A stretch of 64,000 nt of DNA. It comes from CALMEC01 sp964393105 (GTDB taxonomy: Bacteria; Actinomycetota; Thermoleophilia; Miltoncostaeales; Miltoncostaeaceae). The notes beneath the pieces were generated by a model, which was not told where the DNA came from, searched no databases, and worked only from the letters and a program-made list of their open reading frames with translations. This document shows, piece by piece, positions 15,871 through 23,587 of the stretch (the first letter of the stretch is position 1; each line of letters begins with the position of its first letter). The stretch lies in assembly GCA_964393105.1 (NCBI GenBank), contig CAYMSM010000065.1, positions 1-64,000 on the forward strand. The letters run 5' to 3'. A program made the position numbers and the translations under genes.

Positions 15871-16296
15871 GTGGAGCAGCCGGTCAGCCTCATCACACTT
15901 GGGGTCGCGGACGTCGACGAGGCCCGCGCGTTCTACGAGCGCCTCGGCTGGCGTTGCGACTTGCCTCTGGACGATGTCGCGTTCTTCCAGCTGGGCTGCT
16001 TGGTGTTCTCGCTCTGGGGTCGGGACAAGCTCGCTGGCGACACCGCGGTGAGCGACGGTGGAGGCTGGGGCGGGGTCACGCTCGCCCACAACGTGCGGTC
16101 AGCCGACGAGGTCGATCGGGTCATCACGCAGGCTCGGGAAGCCGGCGCCACAATCGGACGCGAGCCGGGACCCACGTTCTACGGCGGCTATTCCGGGGTG
16201 TTCGTCGACCCGGACGGCCACCCGTGGGAGGTCGCCCACAACCCCGGCTTCCCGATCGACGAAGACGGCGCGATCTCCCTGCCGCCACCCGGATAG
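15871..16296 (+). CDS. VOC-family (glyoxalase/bleomycin-resistance fold) protein
   Basis: A 141-aa vicinal-oxygen-chelate protein with two beta-alpha-beta-beta-beta halves: VSLITLGVADVDEARAFYER, FFQLGCLVFSLWG, VTLAHNVRSADEVDRVI, and GGYSGVFVDPDGHPWEVAHN with the usual metal-ligand Glu. Actinobacterial members of this subgroup are often annotated simply as glyoxalase; no substrate can be assigned. The GTG at 15,871 directly starts the first strand. It is the first intact gene after the right tRNA-like repeat. Confidence 0.85.
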   Translation: MEQPVSLITLGVADVDEARAFYERLGWRCDLPLDDVAFFQLGCLVFSLWGRDKLAGDTAVSDGGGWGGVTLAHNVRSADEVDRVITQAREAGATIGREPGPTFYGGYSGVFVDPDGHPWEVAHNPGFPIDEDGAISLPPPG

Positions 16297-16379
16297 ACGA
16301 CCGGCACGGGTCGGGTGATGTGCGACCTCCGCGTGCCCGCCGATCAGCAACTGCGCAGAGGCGAACCGTGGTGACACCG

Positions 16380-16392
16380 GGTGTCTGACACC
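16380..16392. repeat. GGTGTC-T-GACACC palindrome
   Basis: A perfect 6-bp inverted repeat overlapping a second one (GACACCGGGTGTC, 16,373-16,385), so the three half-sites alternate. It lies about 120 bp upstream of the kinase start and is similar in core to the GTGTCCCG repeat at 102-121. It could be an operator or a genome-wide repeat. Confidence 0.4.
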
Positions 16393-16513
16393 TACTGTTG
16401 CACGCGGGTTCGTGACCCTCACGGGTCACTCACCGAGCGCGGGGGACCAACGCCATCACGACGAGGCAACCGGCTGATTGGTTCGGGCGCGGCTCAACGG
16501 GAACAATGAGGGG

Positions 16514-17821
16514 ATGAGACATGGCAGCCAGAGGTTCCAGGCAGACGAGCGGATCGCCGTCGGGGCGACTGCGGAGTTGTGGCGCGGACGCGATCTCGAG
16601 CTCAACCGGCCGGTCGCGATCAAGCGGCCTCACCCCCATCTGGTCGATGACGAGGAGACGCTCGCGCGGTTCTTGCGGGAGGCGAGGAACGCGGCGCAGC
16701 TCAGCCATCCCAACGTGGTGCAGATATTCGACGCCGGTATCGACGACGAGGGTCCATGGATTGCGATGGAGCTCGCCGAGGGCCGGTCTTTGGCCGAGCA
16801 TCTACGGCAAAACGGTCCGCTCGATGCCCGAGAGACGGCGGCGATCGGAGCTCAGATCGCCTCGGCGCTCAGCCACGCCCATCGGATGCGCGTGGTCCAC
16901 CGGGACGTCAAGCCGAGCAACGTCATCATCGACGCGTCGGGCGACGTGCGTCTTGTCGACTTCGGCCTTGCGAGGCTCGCCGACGACGGCACCCTGACAG
17001 GGGTCGGGCTCATCGCGGGCACACCCGCATATATGGCGCCCGAGATCCTCCGGGGAGGAAACCCTGCGACACCCGCAGGCGACGTGTACTCACTCGGCGT
17101 GGTCCTCTACGAGCTTCTGACCGGGGTCCAGCCGTTCACGGGCAACAACCCGTTGGCCCTCGCCCTCGCACACGATCAAGGGGGTCCGCCGTCGCTTTCG
17201 GCCAAGCGCCCTGTGCCTGCAGCGATGGAGCGGCTCGTCGCCCTGTGCATGGCGAAAAACCCCGCGCAACGTCCAACGGCCGGTTCGCTCAAAGCCGGCC
17301 TGATGGAGTTGGCCAGGCCGGGAGACCTCACCCAGGCGATCGCCCCGCGAGGGTCCGACGACGTGGTCACGATGGCAGTACCCGCCGTCGCCGCCGACCG
17401 CCCGCGAAAGGACCGTGCGACGCCGGGCAGACGGGCTCCCCTCACTGTCACCGTGGTGTCCGCCCTTGCGATTGGCGCGCTCGGCCTCGGCATCGCAATT
17501 CGTGGCGACACCCGCCAGGACCTCGAGTCGGGCGCCCCGACCACGACCCAAAGCCGGACTGGCCCTGCGCCAGCCGATGGGAGCACCAGGCAGGTCGAGC
17601 CGCCCGCCGCAGCCCCGACGGCAGCCGGGCAATCGCCTGCGGCTCGTCGTATCGCGGAGCTGATCGGTGTGGCGGCTTCGGCCGACGCGCTCAGCGAGGA
17701 GCTGTCGGCGAAGCTTGAGCAGCTCTTGCGCGGCGTGGAGCACGCGCTCAGTGGCGGCAACAAGGACGCTGGCGCAGAGGCTCTCGCGAAGCTGGCACGG
17801 GATTCCACCGCGCCTGCTTGA
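16514..17821 (+). CDS. Membrane-anchored Ser/Thr protein kinase (PknB-like)
   Basis: A 435-aa Hanks-type kinase. Motifs are VAIKR (ATP-binding Lys37), HRDVKPSN (catalytic Asp131), DFGLA (Mg-binding Asp149), GTPAYMAPE and DVYSLGVVLYELLTG. The glycine loop is weak (AVGATAELWRG). A juxtamembrane stretch follows, then one transmembrane helix at about 309-329 and a Pro/Thr/Ala-rich extracellular part with a predicted helical tail. There are no PASTA repeats, so the signal is not obviously peptidoglycan. The ATG at 16,514 follows GAGGGG; upstream GTG 16,478 is less likely. Confidence 0.9.
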   Translation: MRHGSQRFQADERIAVGATAELWRGRDLELNRPVAIKRPHPHLVDDEETLARFLREARNAAQLSHPNVVQIFDAGIDDEGPWIAMELAEGRSLAEHLRQNGPLDARETAAIGAQIASALSHAHRMRVVHRDVKPSNVIIDASGDVRLVDFGLARLADDGTLTGVGLIAGTPAYMAPEILRGGNPATPAGDVYSLGVVLYELLTGVQPFTGNNPLALALAHDQGGPPSLSAKRPVPAAMERLVALCMAKNPAQRPTAGSLKAGLMELARPGDLTQAIAPRGSDDVVTMAVPAVAADRPRKDRATPGRRAPLTVTVVSALAIGALGLGIAIRGDTRQDLESGAPTTTQSRTGPAPADGSTRQVEPPAAAPTAAGQSPAARRIAELIGVAASADALSEELSAKLEQLLRGVEHALSGGNKDAGAEALAKLARDSTAPA

Positions 17822-17999
17822 AGAACAGCCCTCTGGGCGCCGACCTCGGCGGCGCGATCCAGACCTCGCCCCCTCGTGGGGCATCGATCTCACCGGCGAT
17901 GACACGCGTGGAAAGTCCGTTCGCGACAAGGGCAATGAGGATGACGAGGGGTGAGCCCAGACGAGGCGCTTCGGTATCACAATGACGCGACCGCGACGG

Positions 18000-18209
18000 T
18001 CACCGCCCGATCGTCCCTCCCGTCCATGCCGGGGCGTCCGATGCCGGGAAGGAGTCGAGCGACGCCTGCTCCACGACATCGATCAGGCGCTCGTCTTCAT
18101 GGAGTTGAGCCGCGGGAGGATCGGGAGGCGGTCGATCGGCGGCACTCCCACCCGGGCCGGCCGGCACTCTGCGTGCCTCATCGACCGCGGTGGTGGGAAA
18201 ATCATCCAT
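18000..18209 (-). CDS. Small SFPASD-motif protein (69 aa)
   Basis: The C-terminal end VVEQASLDSFPASDAPAWTG is the characteristic pattern of widespread short bacterial proteins of unknown function (a D/E-E-A-S-x-x-SFPASDPPAW tail). The N-terminal part is proline-rich and low complexity. No catalytic residues are apparent. The 72-bp dispersed repeat at 18,289-18,360 lies about 80 bp upstream of its ATG and could contain its promoter. The 178 bp between the kinase stop and this gene (17,822-17,999) show nothing recognisable. Confidence 0.65.
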   Translation of the reverse strand: MDDFPTTAVDEARRVPAGPGGSAADRPPPDPPAAQLHEDERLIDVVEQASLDSFPASDAPAWTGGTIGR

Positions 18210-18288
18210 CTCGCAGAATCGCCTCTGCCCTCTCGTGTTCGCGTGGCACCGGCGACGTCAGCTCGACTGTAGCGCGCGCGGTGATTAA

Positions 18289-18360
18289 CTGTCATTTGGC
18301 GCCGTACGCGTCGGCCAATCGTTACATCACGCGAGTGGATCTTGTGACGTTTCGACACAC
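18289..18360 (+). repeat. 72-bp dispersed non-coding repeat, copy 1
   Basis: This stretch aligns without gaps to the reverse complement of 56,641-56,712 (59 of 72 positions identical). A fully identical 20-base core, CGTCGGCCAATCGTTACATC, is at 18,309-18,328. It lies between divergent genes; a CGCGT/ACGCG stem can form around the core. On the minus strand GTCACA and TGTAAC are 16 bp apart, upstream of the SFPASD gene. Whether it is a promoter, operator or RNA is unknown. Confidence 0.6.
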
Positions 18361-18483
18361 TTTCGGCTGCACGCTTTCATTGACTCCTCGGGCCTGACCG
18401 GGACCGCGGCGATACCAACCGCCTGGCGGTGAGATACGCTGGCCACCGATGACGGGGACATCGACGAGCCGAAGATTCGGAGC

Positions 18484-19134
18484 GTGACGAGGGCGGCAAA
18501 TGCAGGCATCGGGTGGCCGGTCGACCTGCTCGATTGGAAGCGTCGCCTGGGTGCGATGTACGCCTCGGCGCGGGCAGGTGGTGCCGGCGAGGCGACGCTC
18601 GACGCGTTCCGCCGCGCCAAGGACGAGCTCTTCGCCGAGCATCCCCAGAGCCCGATCCCGGCGGAGCACCGGCCTGGCTTCACGGGACTGGACTACTACC
18701 CGTACCGGCCCGCGCTACGGGTCCATGCACCGCTCGAGCCGGACCCGACGGGCGCCGAGCTCGTCCTGCCCTCGAGCACGGACGAGCCGTTTCGCTTTCA
18801 GTTCGTCGGCCGCGTGCGTCCGACGCTCGGCAGCGACCAGGTGTCACTCGCCGTGTTCTGGCTCACCGCATACGGCGGTGGCGTGTTCGTGCCGTTTCGG
18901 GATGTCACCGCGGGCACGGCCACGTACGGCGCCGGACGGTACCTGCTCGACACGGTTAAGGGCGCCGACCTCGGTGCCACGCCCGACGGAGACCTGGTGC
19001 TCGACTTCAACTACGCGTTCAACCCCTCGTGCTCGTACGACCCGCGCTGGAGCTGCCCGCTGGCCCCACCTGAGAGCCGGCTTGCGCTCCCCATCGAAGC
19101 CGGGGAACGCACGTGGACGCCGTCGCTCCCCTGA
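18484..19134 (+). CDS. DUF1684 family protein
   Basis: A 216-aa DUF1684 protein. Family marks are DWKRRLGAMYASARAG at the N-terminus, PGFTGLDYYPYRPALRV, LAVFWLTAYGGGVFVPFRD, TYGAGRYLLDTVKGADLG and the nearly invariant DFNYAFNPSCSYDPRWSCPL with PPESRL. The family is cytoplasmic with no defined biochemical function. The GTG at 18,484 is supported by the early family match. No partner gene is adjacent. Confidence 0.88.
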   Translation: MTRAANAGIGWPVDLLDWKRRLGAMYASARAGGAGEATLDAFRRAKDELFAEHPQSPIPAEHRPGFTGLDYYPYRPALRVHAPLEPDPTGAELVLPSSTDEPFRFQFVGRVRPTLGSDQVSLAVFWLTAYGGGVFVPFRDVTAGTATYGAGRYLLDTVKGADLGATPDGDLVLDFNYAFNPSCSYDPRWSCPLAPPESRLALPIEAGERTWTPSLP

Positions 19135-19144
19135 TGGAGAAGCC

Positions 19145-19590
19145 TCAGAGGGCCGCTCGCAGTGCGGGGCGGGCGCCGACCACGTCGAGCATCTGCTGAG
19201 TCTTGGGCATGCGCGCGAGGTCGAGCGGGAGCTTCGGCACCAGCCACATTCGCGCCGTGGCCGCGATGTCCGCGATCGAGAACGCGCAGGTGATAGAGCC
19301 GCCCGGCTCGAGAAGTGCCTCCCAGCCTTCGAGCGCAGCCTCCAACTCCCCAAGCGCGTCGGTGAGCTCCGCCTGCGGCACCGGCTCCTGCGCGTAGTAC
19401 GTACGAAGCTCGACCTCCCACAACACCGCGCGGATGGCAAGGCTCAGCACGTCCATCAGTTGGTCCACCCGCGCCCGCGCCGCGGGGTCGCGCGGGTTAC
19501 AGGTCACCGCGGCCCCCACGGTCGGCGAGGTATCGCAGAATGGTGTTCGACTCGACAATGCGCAGAAACGCGTGATCAGACAAACGCGGT
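19145..19590 (-). pseudogene. Glutathione S-transferase-like pseudogene (frameshifted, 5' truncated)
   Basis: Two frames together read as a GST. The first (19,590 to 19,497) gives AFLRIVESNTILRYLADRGG, the end of the thioredoxin domain with the Glu-Ser GSH site, and ends in TAA. The second, one base shifted, continues NPRDPAARARVDQLMDVLSL into the helical C-terminal domain and stops at 19,145. The N-terminal thioredoxin half is missing. It lies between DUF1684 and hemA and is probably inactive. Confidence 0.7.
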
Positions 19591-19690
19591 TCAGATGAGC
19601 AACCGGTCGTCAATCACGGGACAACGGAGCCCACCGCACCGCGACGGGTCACACGCCGCCGGAACGCCACGGGCGTCGGTCGGCAGCCCA

Positions 19691-20746
19691 TCACGCGACG
19701 ACGACCGGCATCGCGGCCGGCCGCGGCGGCCGCGAGGTGACGAACCGCTCCACCTCACCCATGACGAGGTCCTCGGCGAGCGCCGCCTGCGCCAACCGCT
19801 CGCCGGAGCTCGCGGCGGCGACCCGGCGGATGTCCTCCATCGTGTGGAGGGCGACCCCCGCAACCCCAGCGGCATCGGGGTCGATGTCGCCGGGGACGGC
19901 CATGTCGATGAGCGCCATCGGGCGCTGCGGGCGGGTGGCTATCGCGCGTTGGACGTCGGCGCACGTGACGAGCACGTGCGGCGCGGACGTCGCGGCGATG
20001 ACGACGTCGGCCGACCTGATCTCGGTGTGGAGCGCGGCGAGCGTGTCGCTCCGCCAACCGCGCGGGGAGGCCAGCACTGTCGCGGCCTGGTGCCTACGGC
20101 TGATGACCATGACGCTGCGCACCTTCCGAGCGGCGAGCGCCTCGGCGGCGACGCCTGCGATCTGCCCCGCCCCGATGATCACCACCCGTTTGTCCTCGAG
20201 CGGACCGACTGCCCGCTCCACCAGGCGAACCGCGATCGACGGCACCGACACACGCCCCTCCCCGATTCGGGTCTCGCGGCGCACGCGCTTGCCCACCTGA
20301 ACCGCGCGTCGGAAGACCCGGCTCAGCATCGGTCCGCTCGAGCCCTCTAGGGAGGCGGCCTCCCACGCCCGGCGGACCTGTCCCTGGATCTCGCTCTCCC
20401 CGAGCACCATCGAGTCGAGACTCGACGTCACCCTGAACAGGTGCTTGACCGCCTGCAGTCCATAGTGGACATAGAGGGAGCGCGACAGTTCGGGCAGGCC
20501 GATTCCGCTCGTGGCGGCGAGCGCCTGGACAAGGGACTCCCGTGCAGCCGCGAGATCGTGGGCAACCGCGTAGAGCTCCCTACGGTTGCACGTCGACAAC
20601 GCGACGATCTCCCTGATCAGGTCACGGTCGTGGAGGTGCGATACGACTCCTGTTTCGCCGTGCACCCCAAGCACGCAGCGCCCGAGCAGGTCCACGGGGG
20701 CGGTGCGGTGGGAGAGGCCCACGCAGATGAGATGCTCGATCCTCAT
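19691..20746 (-). CDS. hemA: Glutamyl-tRNA reductase (short form)
   Basis: First enzyme of C5 tetrapyrrole synthesis: reduces glutamyl-tRNA to glutamate-1-semialdehyde with NADPH. The protein (351 aa) begins IEHLICVGLSHRTAPVDL, has the catalytic Cys53 in ALSTCNRRELYA, then YGLQAVKHLFRVTSSLDSMV and LGESEIQGQVRRAW. The nucleotide-binding motif VVIIGAGQIAG is near residue 190. It ends soon after VERFVTSRPP, so the usual C-terminal dimerisation domain (about 80-100 aa in most HemA) is absent. It is divergent from hemE across a 370-bp spacer, fitting joint control of heme synthesis. Confidence 0.9.
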   Translation of the reverse strand: MRIEHLICVGLSHRTAPVDLLGRCVLGVHGETGVVSHLHDRDLIREIVALSTCNRRELYAVAHDLAAARESLVQALAATSGIGLPELSRSLYVHYGLQAVKHLFRVTSSLDSMVLGESEIQGQVRRAWEAASLEGSSGPMLSRVFRRAVQVGKRVRRETRIGEGRVSVPSIAVRLVERAVGPLEDKRVVIIGAGQIAGVAAEALAARKVRSVMVISRRHQAATVLASPRGWRSDTLAALHTEIRSADVVIAATSAPHVLVTCADVQRAIATRPQRPMALIDMAVPGDIDPDAAGVAGVALHTMEDIRRVAAASSGERLAQAALAEDLVMGEVERFVTSRPPRPAAMPVVVA

Positions 20747-20924
20747 CCGTCACCCAGCATCACCGGAGGCCGGCACTTCACGAGGTGCGCCGCGGCTACC
20801 TGCCTGACACTGCTGTGTGACGTTCACCGTTCTGCGCTCCCTCGCTGGGCACGGCTGAAGCCTTCTCGACGAGCCGCGGGTTGCGCGACCCTCAGAGACG
20901 ATCGCGCGAAACGGCTCGCCGTCC

Positions 20925-20985
20925 AATGGACTTAAGTCTAGGTCGAGGTATAGTTTTTGTATTATTCACTTTCGTAAGCCGGCTC
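20925..20985. promoter_or_regulatory. AT-rich divergent hemA/hemE control region
   Basis: In the 370-bp spacer this is the only AT-rich patch. It contains the perfect palindrome GACTTAAGTC (20,929-20,938), and on the plus strand TGGACT followed by TATAGT, plus a second -10-like TATTAT. On the minus strand TAGACT can serve as -10 towards hemA. Candidate start sites would leave long leaders for both genes. No known heme or iron box is matched. Confidence 0.4.
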
Positions 20986-21116
20986 ATGCGAAGACCCGGT
21001 ACGCGCACGTGATGCACCGATCGGTCAGGGATGCTGATCAGCGCCGAATGCCCCTGCGCTAACGTACCGGTGTGCCAGTCATTCGCTCCGACAAACGAAT
21101 CATGGGAGGTTGAAAC

Positions 21117-22187
21117 GTGTCGCCAGAGACCGCCATTGGGGCGATGACGGGTGAGGAGCGGATGCTGGGGGCGTGCCGCCTGGAGCCGGTCGACTGCACG
21201 CCTGTGTGGTTCATGCGCCAGGCGGGCCGGTGTCTGGCCGAGTACCGGGAGCTTCGCGAGAGGTACGACATCCTGACGATGACGCGCACCCCCGAGCTGT
21301 GCACCCAGGTCACGCTGATGCCGGTGAAGCTGATGGGTGTCGACGCCGCGGTGCTCTACGCCGACATCATGCTCCCGCTCTACGGCATGGGGGTTCCGTT
21401 TTCGATCGACCCGGGCATCGGCCCGATCATCCCGAATCCGATCCGCGACCAGGCGGCCATCCGGGCGCTTCGCATCGTCGAGGCCGAAGAGGGCACGCCA
21501 GAGCTCTTCGAGGCGATCGGGATGGTGCGCAAGGAACTTGCCGGGCGGGCGGCGGTCGTCGGCTTCGCGGGCGCCCCCTACACGCTCGCCTCGTACATGA
21601 TCGAGGGCAGGCCGAGTAAGGACCGCGGCATGGCCAAGACCCTGATGTACGGCCAACCCGAGCTGTGGGCCGAGCTGATGGAGACGCTTACCGAGGTGAC
21701 GATCCGGTACCTGACCGCGCAGGTCAAGGCCGGCGCGCAGGTGCTGCAACTGTTCGACTCGTGGATCGGCGATCTGGGTCCCGCTGCCTACGCGGAGCAC
21801 GTGTTGCCCTACAACCGGCGCATCTTCGCCGCCGTCCGCGAGGCCACCGGCGTCCCGACGATTCACTTCGGCACCGGCATCGGCGGCATTCTCGAGCAGG
21901 TGGCGTCGGCCGGATCGGACCTGGTGTGCGTGGACTGGCGCGTCGGACTGGCCGATGCATGGCGGCGCATCGGCCACGACAAGGGTATCCAGGGCAACCT
22001 CGACTCGACCGTCGCCCTGGCTCCCTGGGAGGCCATCGAGCGGGAGGCCAACCGTGTGCTCGACGAGGCGGCGGGCCGCCCCGGCCACGTCTTCAACCTG
22101 GGCCACGGAGTCCTTCCAGACACGGACCCGGGCAAGCTCACGCGACTCGTCGAGCACGTCCACGAGACCACGGCGGAAGGCGAATGA
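21117..22187 (+). CDS. hemE: Uroporphyrinogen decarboxylase
   Basis: Converts uroporphyrinogen III to coproporphyrinogen III in the cytoplasm. The 356-aa protein carries the invariant PVWFMRQAGRCLAEYRELR (substrate-binding Arg and Gln), YADIMLPLYGMG (catalytic Asp), GFAGAPYTLASYMIEG, LQLFDSWIGDLGP and IQGNLDSTVAL. GGGAGG lies 8-9 bases before the GTG. Its stop overlaps the ferrochelatase ATG (ATGA), so the two are translationally coupled, the usual order in the coproporphyrin-dependent branch. Confidence 0.97.
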   Translation: MSPETAIGAMTGEERMLGACRLEPVDCTPVWFMRQAGRCLAEYRELRERYDILTMTRTPELCTQVTLMPVKLMGVDAAVLYADIMLPLYGMGVPFSIDPGIGPIIPNPIRDQAAIRALRIVEAEEGTPELFEAIGMVRKELAGRAAVVGFAGAPYTLASYMIEGRPSKDRGMAKTLMYGQPELWAELMETLTEVTIRYLTAQVKAGAQVLQLFDSWIGDLGPAAYAEHVLPYNRRIFAAVREATGVPTIHFGTGIGGILEQVASAGSDLVCVDWRVGLADAWRRIGHDKGIQGNLDSTVALAPWEAIEREANRVLDEAAGRPGHVFNLGHGVLPDTDPGKLTRLVEHVHETTAEGE

Positions 22188-23083
22188 CCGGGGTGCTCCT
22201 GATGACGTTCGGCACATCGGTCACGTCGGACGGCGTCGAGGGGTACCTGCGAAGCGTCTACCAGCGCAATCCCCCTGACGACGTGGTCGCCGAGTTCAAA
22301 CGCCGCTTCGACCTGATCGGGCGCTCGCCGCTGATCGAGACCACGCTCGCCCAAGCCGCCGGCCTGCAACGTGCCCTCGATGCCGAGCACGGTCAGGGCA
22401 ACTTCCGGGTCGAGGTCGGGATGCTCCATACCGAGCCCCGGATCGCGACTGCCCTTGTCAGCCTCATCGCGGCGGGTGCGGATCGCATCATCGGGATCGT
22501 GCTCGCACCGCAGTACTCGCCCCTGATCCTGGGCGGCTACACCCGCGCGGTCGAAGCCGCGATCAGCGAGCAGAGCATCGCGGTGCCGGTCCACGTCGCA
22601 GGCGCATGGCATGACGTGCCCGGGTGGATCGACTCGCTGGCCGAGCGTGTGCGCGAGACGATCGACGCCGCCGGCGAGTTGCCGATCGTGTTCACCGCCC
22701 ACAGCCTTCCCAAGCCGGTGCTCGAGCGTGACCCGGGTTACCTGGAGCAGATCCACGAAACGATCCGTGGCGTCGCCGAGCGCGTCGGGCTTCGCGACGA
22801 TCAGTGGCAGTTCGGCTACCAGAGCGCTGGACACAGCCCCGAGGAGTGGCTGACCCCCGATTTCAAGGACCTGGTCCCCGGCATCGCCGAGGCCGGACAC
22901 ACCGGCGTGATCTTCGTGCCGGTGCAGTTCGTCGCCGACCACCTGGAGACGCTCTACGACATCGACATCGCAGGCCGCGAGGAGGCCGAGGAGGTCGGCC
23001 TGGAGTTCCACCGCGTGCCCGTACCGAACGCCTCGCCCGCGTTCGCCGAGGCATTGCGCCAGGTCGTCGCCCGCGAGACCTGA
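22184..23083 (+). CDS. cpfC: Coproporphyrin-type ferrochelatase
   Basis: Inserts ferrous iron into coproporphyrin III (or protoporphyrin IX). The 299-aa protein has GVLLMTFGTSVTSDGVEGYL, GMLHTEPRI, VLAPQYSPLILGGYTRA, the metal-site histidine in FTAHSLPKPVLE, GYQSAGHSPEEWLTPD with the conserved Glu, and VPVQFVADHLETLYDID. Coupling to hemE and the actinobacterial setting favour the coproporphyrin route; no heme synthase HemQ or oxidase HemY is in the window. Assignment to cpfC rather than hemH is inference. Confidence 0.88.
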   Translation: MTGVLLMTFGTSVTSDGVEGYLRSVYQRNPPDDVVAEFKRRFDLIGRSPLIETTLAQAAGLQRALDAEHGQGNFRVEVGMLHTEPRIATALVSLIAAGADRIIGIVLAPQYSPLILGGYTRAVEAAISEQSIAVPVHVAGAWHDVPGWIDSLAERVRETIDAAGELPIVFTAHSLPKPVLERDPGYLEQIHETIRGVAERVGLRDDQWQFGYQSAGHSPEEWLTPDFKDLVPGIAEAGHTGVIFVPVQFVADHLETLYDIDIAGREEAEEVGLEFHRVPVPNASPAFAEALRQVVARET

Positions 23084-23099
23084 TCCGCACGAGAGGGCT

Positions 23100-23321
23100 C
23101 GCAACGCGTCGATCTTCCAACCGTACTTTGCGACGGGAGCGCACAAGCGACTCTGGGAGTACACGTTTCTGGAGGCCGCCCCGGGGGCGATCGCAGCCGG
23201 AATGGTGGATCAGAGCGAGGTCGACGAGCTGGTGGCCGAGTTCGCAAGTATCGGCACCGACGACACCACGCTGGTCGTCCAGCCGTGCCTCGTCTCCGTC
23301 CGAGGAAGGGCACCCGAGTAA
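23100..23321 (+). pseudogene. C-terminal fragment of a SAM-methyltransferase-like protein
   Basis: Seventy-odd codons read in one frame: FQPYFATGAHKRLWEYTFLE, then AAGMVDQSEVDELVAEF and DDTTLVVQPCLVSVRGRAPE before TAA. This resembles the tail of actinobacterial class I methyltransferases that end with a (D)TLVxxP..VSVxGRRP strand. The SAM-binding Rossmann part is missing and the fragment begins right after the cpfC stop. It has no start of its own. Confidence 0.5.
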
Positions 23322-23375
23322 CAGATCTCGCGTGCGGCGTTGCAGGGGACGCCCGCGCCAAGTGGTTCACTACTA

Positions 23376-23543
23376 CTAGTGGTGTGACATCAAAATGGCG
23401 TGCCTGTATCCCTGCGCGAGAGCGAGCGAGGCGGTGGACGCAGGTCGTCGTGAATATCGGGCATATTCGCGATACCGAGGACGCCGCATCGCGACGCTCG
23501 CAGCCAGGGAGACACCACCGCTATTTCGATGTCGCACCACTAG
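23376..23543. mobile_element. 168-bp MITE-like element with 25-bp terminal inverted repeats
   Basis: The left end (23,376-23,400) and the reverse complement of the right end (23,519-23,543) agree at 22 of 25 positions, beginning CTAGTGGTG and ending GCG. The centre holds the palindrome GAATAT-CGGGC-ATATTC, so the whole element can fold. No coding frame fills it. It ends 44 bp before the ATG of the DHA2 exporter and must lie in or upstream of its leader. No clear target duplication beyond a CTAG at the right edge. Confidence 0.65.
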
Positions 23544-23587
23544 CTAGGGTACCGCGGAGCAAACGACGAGGAGCGGCAGTCGAGGAG

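Noticed and set aside
17090..18079. 329-codon minus-strand frame across the kinase 3' end
   Set aside because: It runs antisense to the kinase C-terminal half and has no motif; the kinase frame is well supported.
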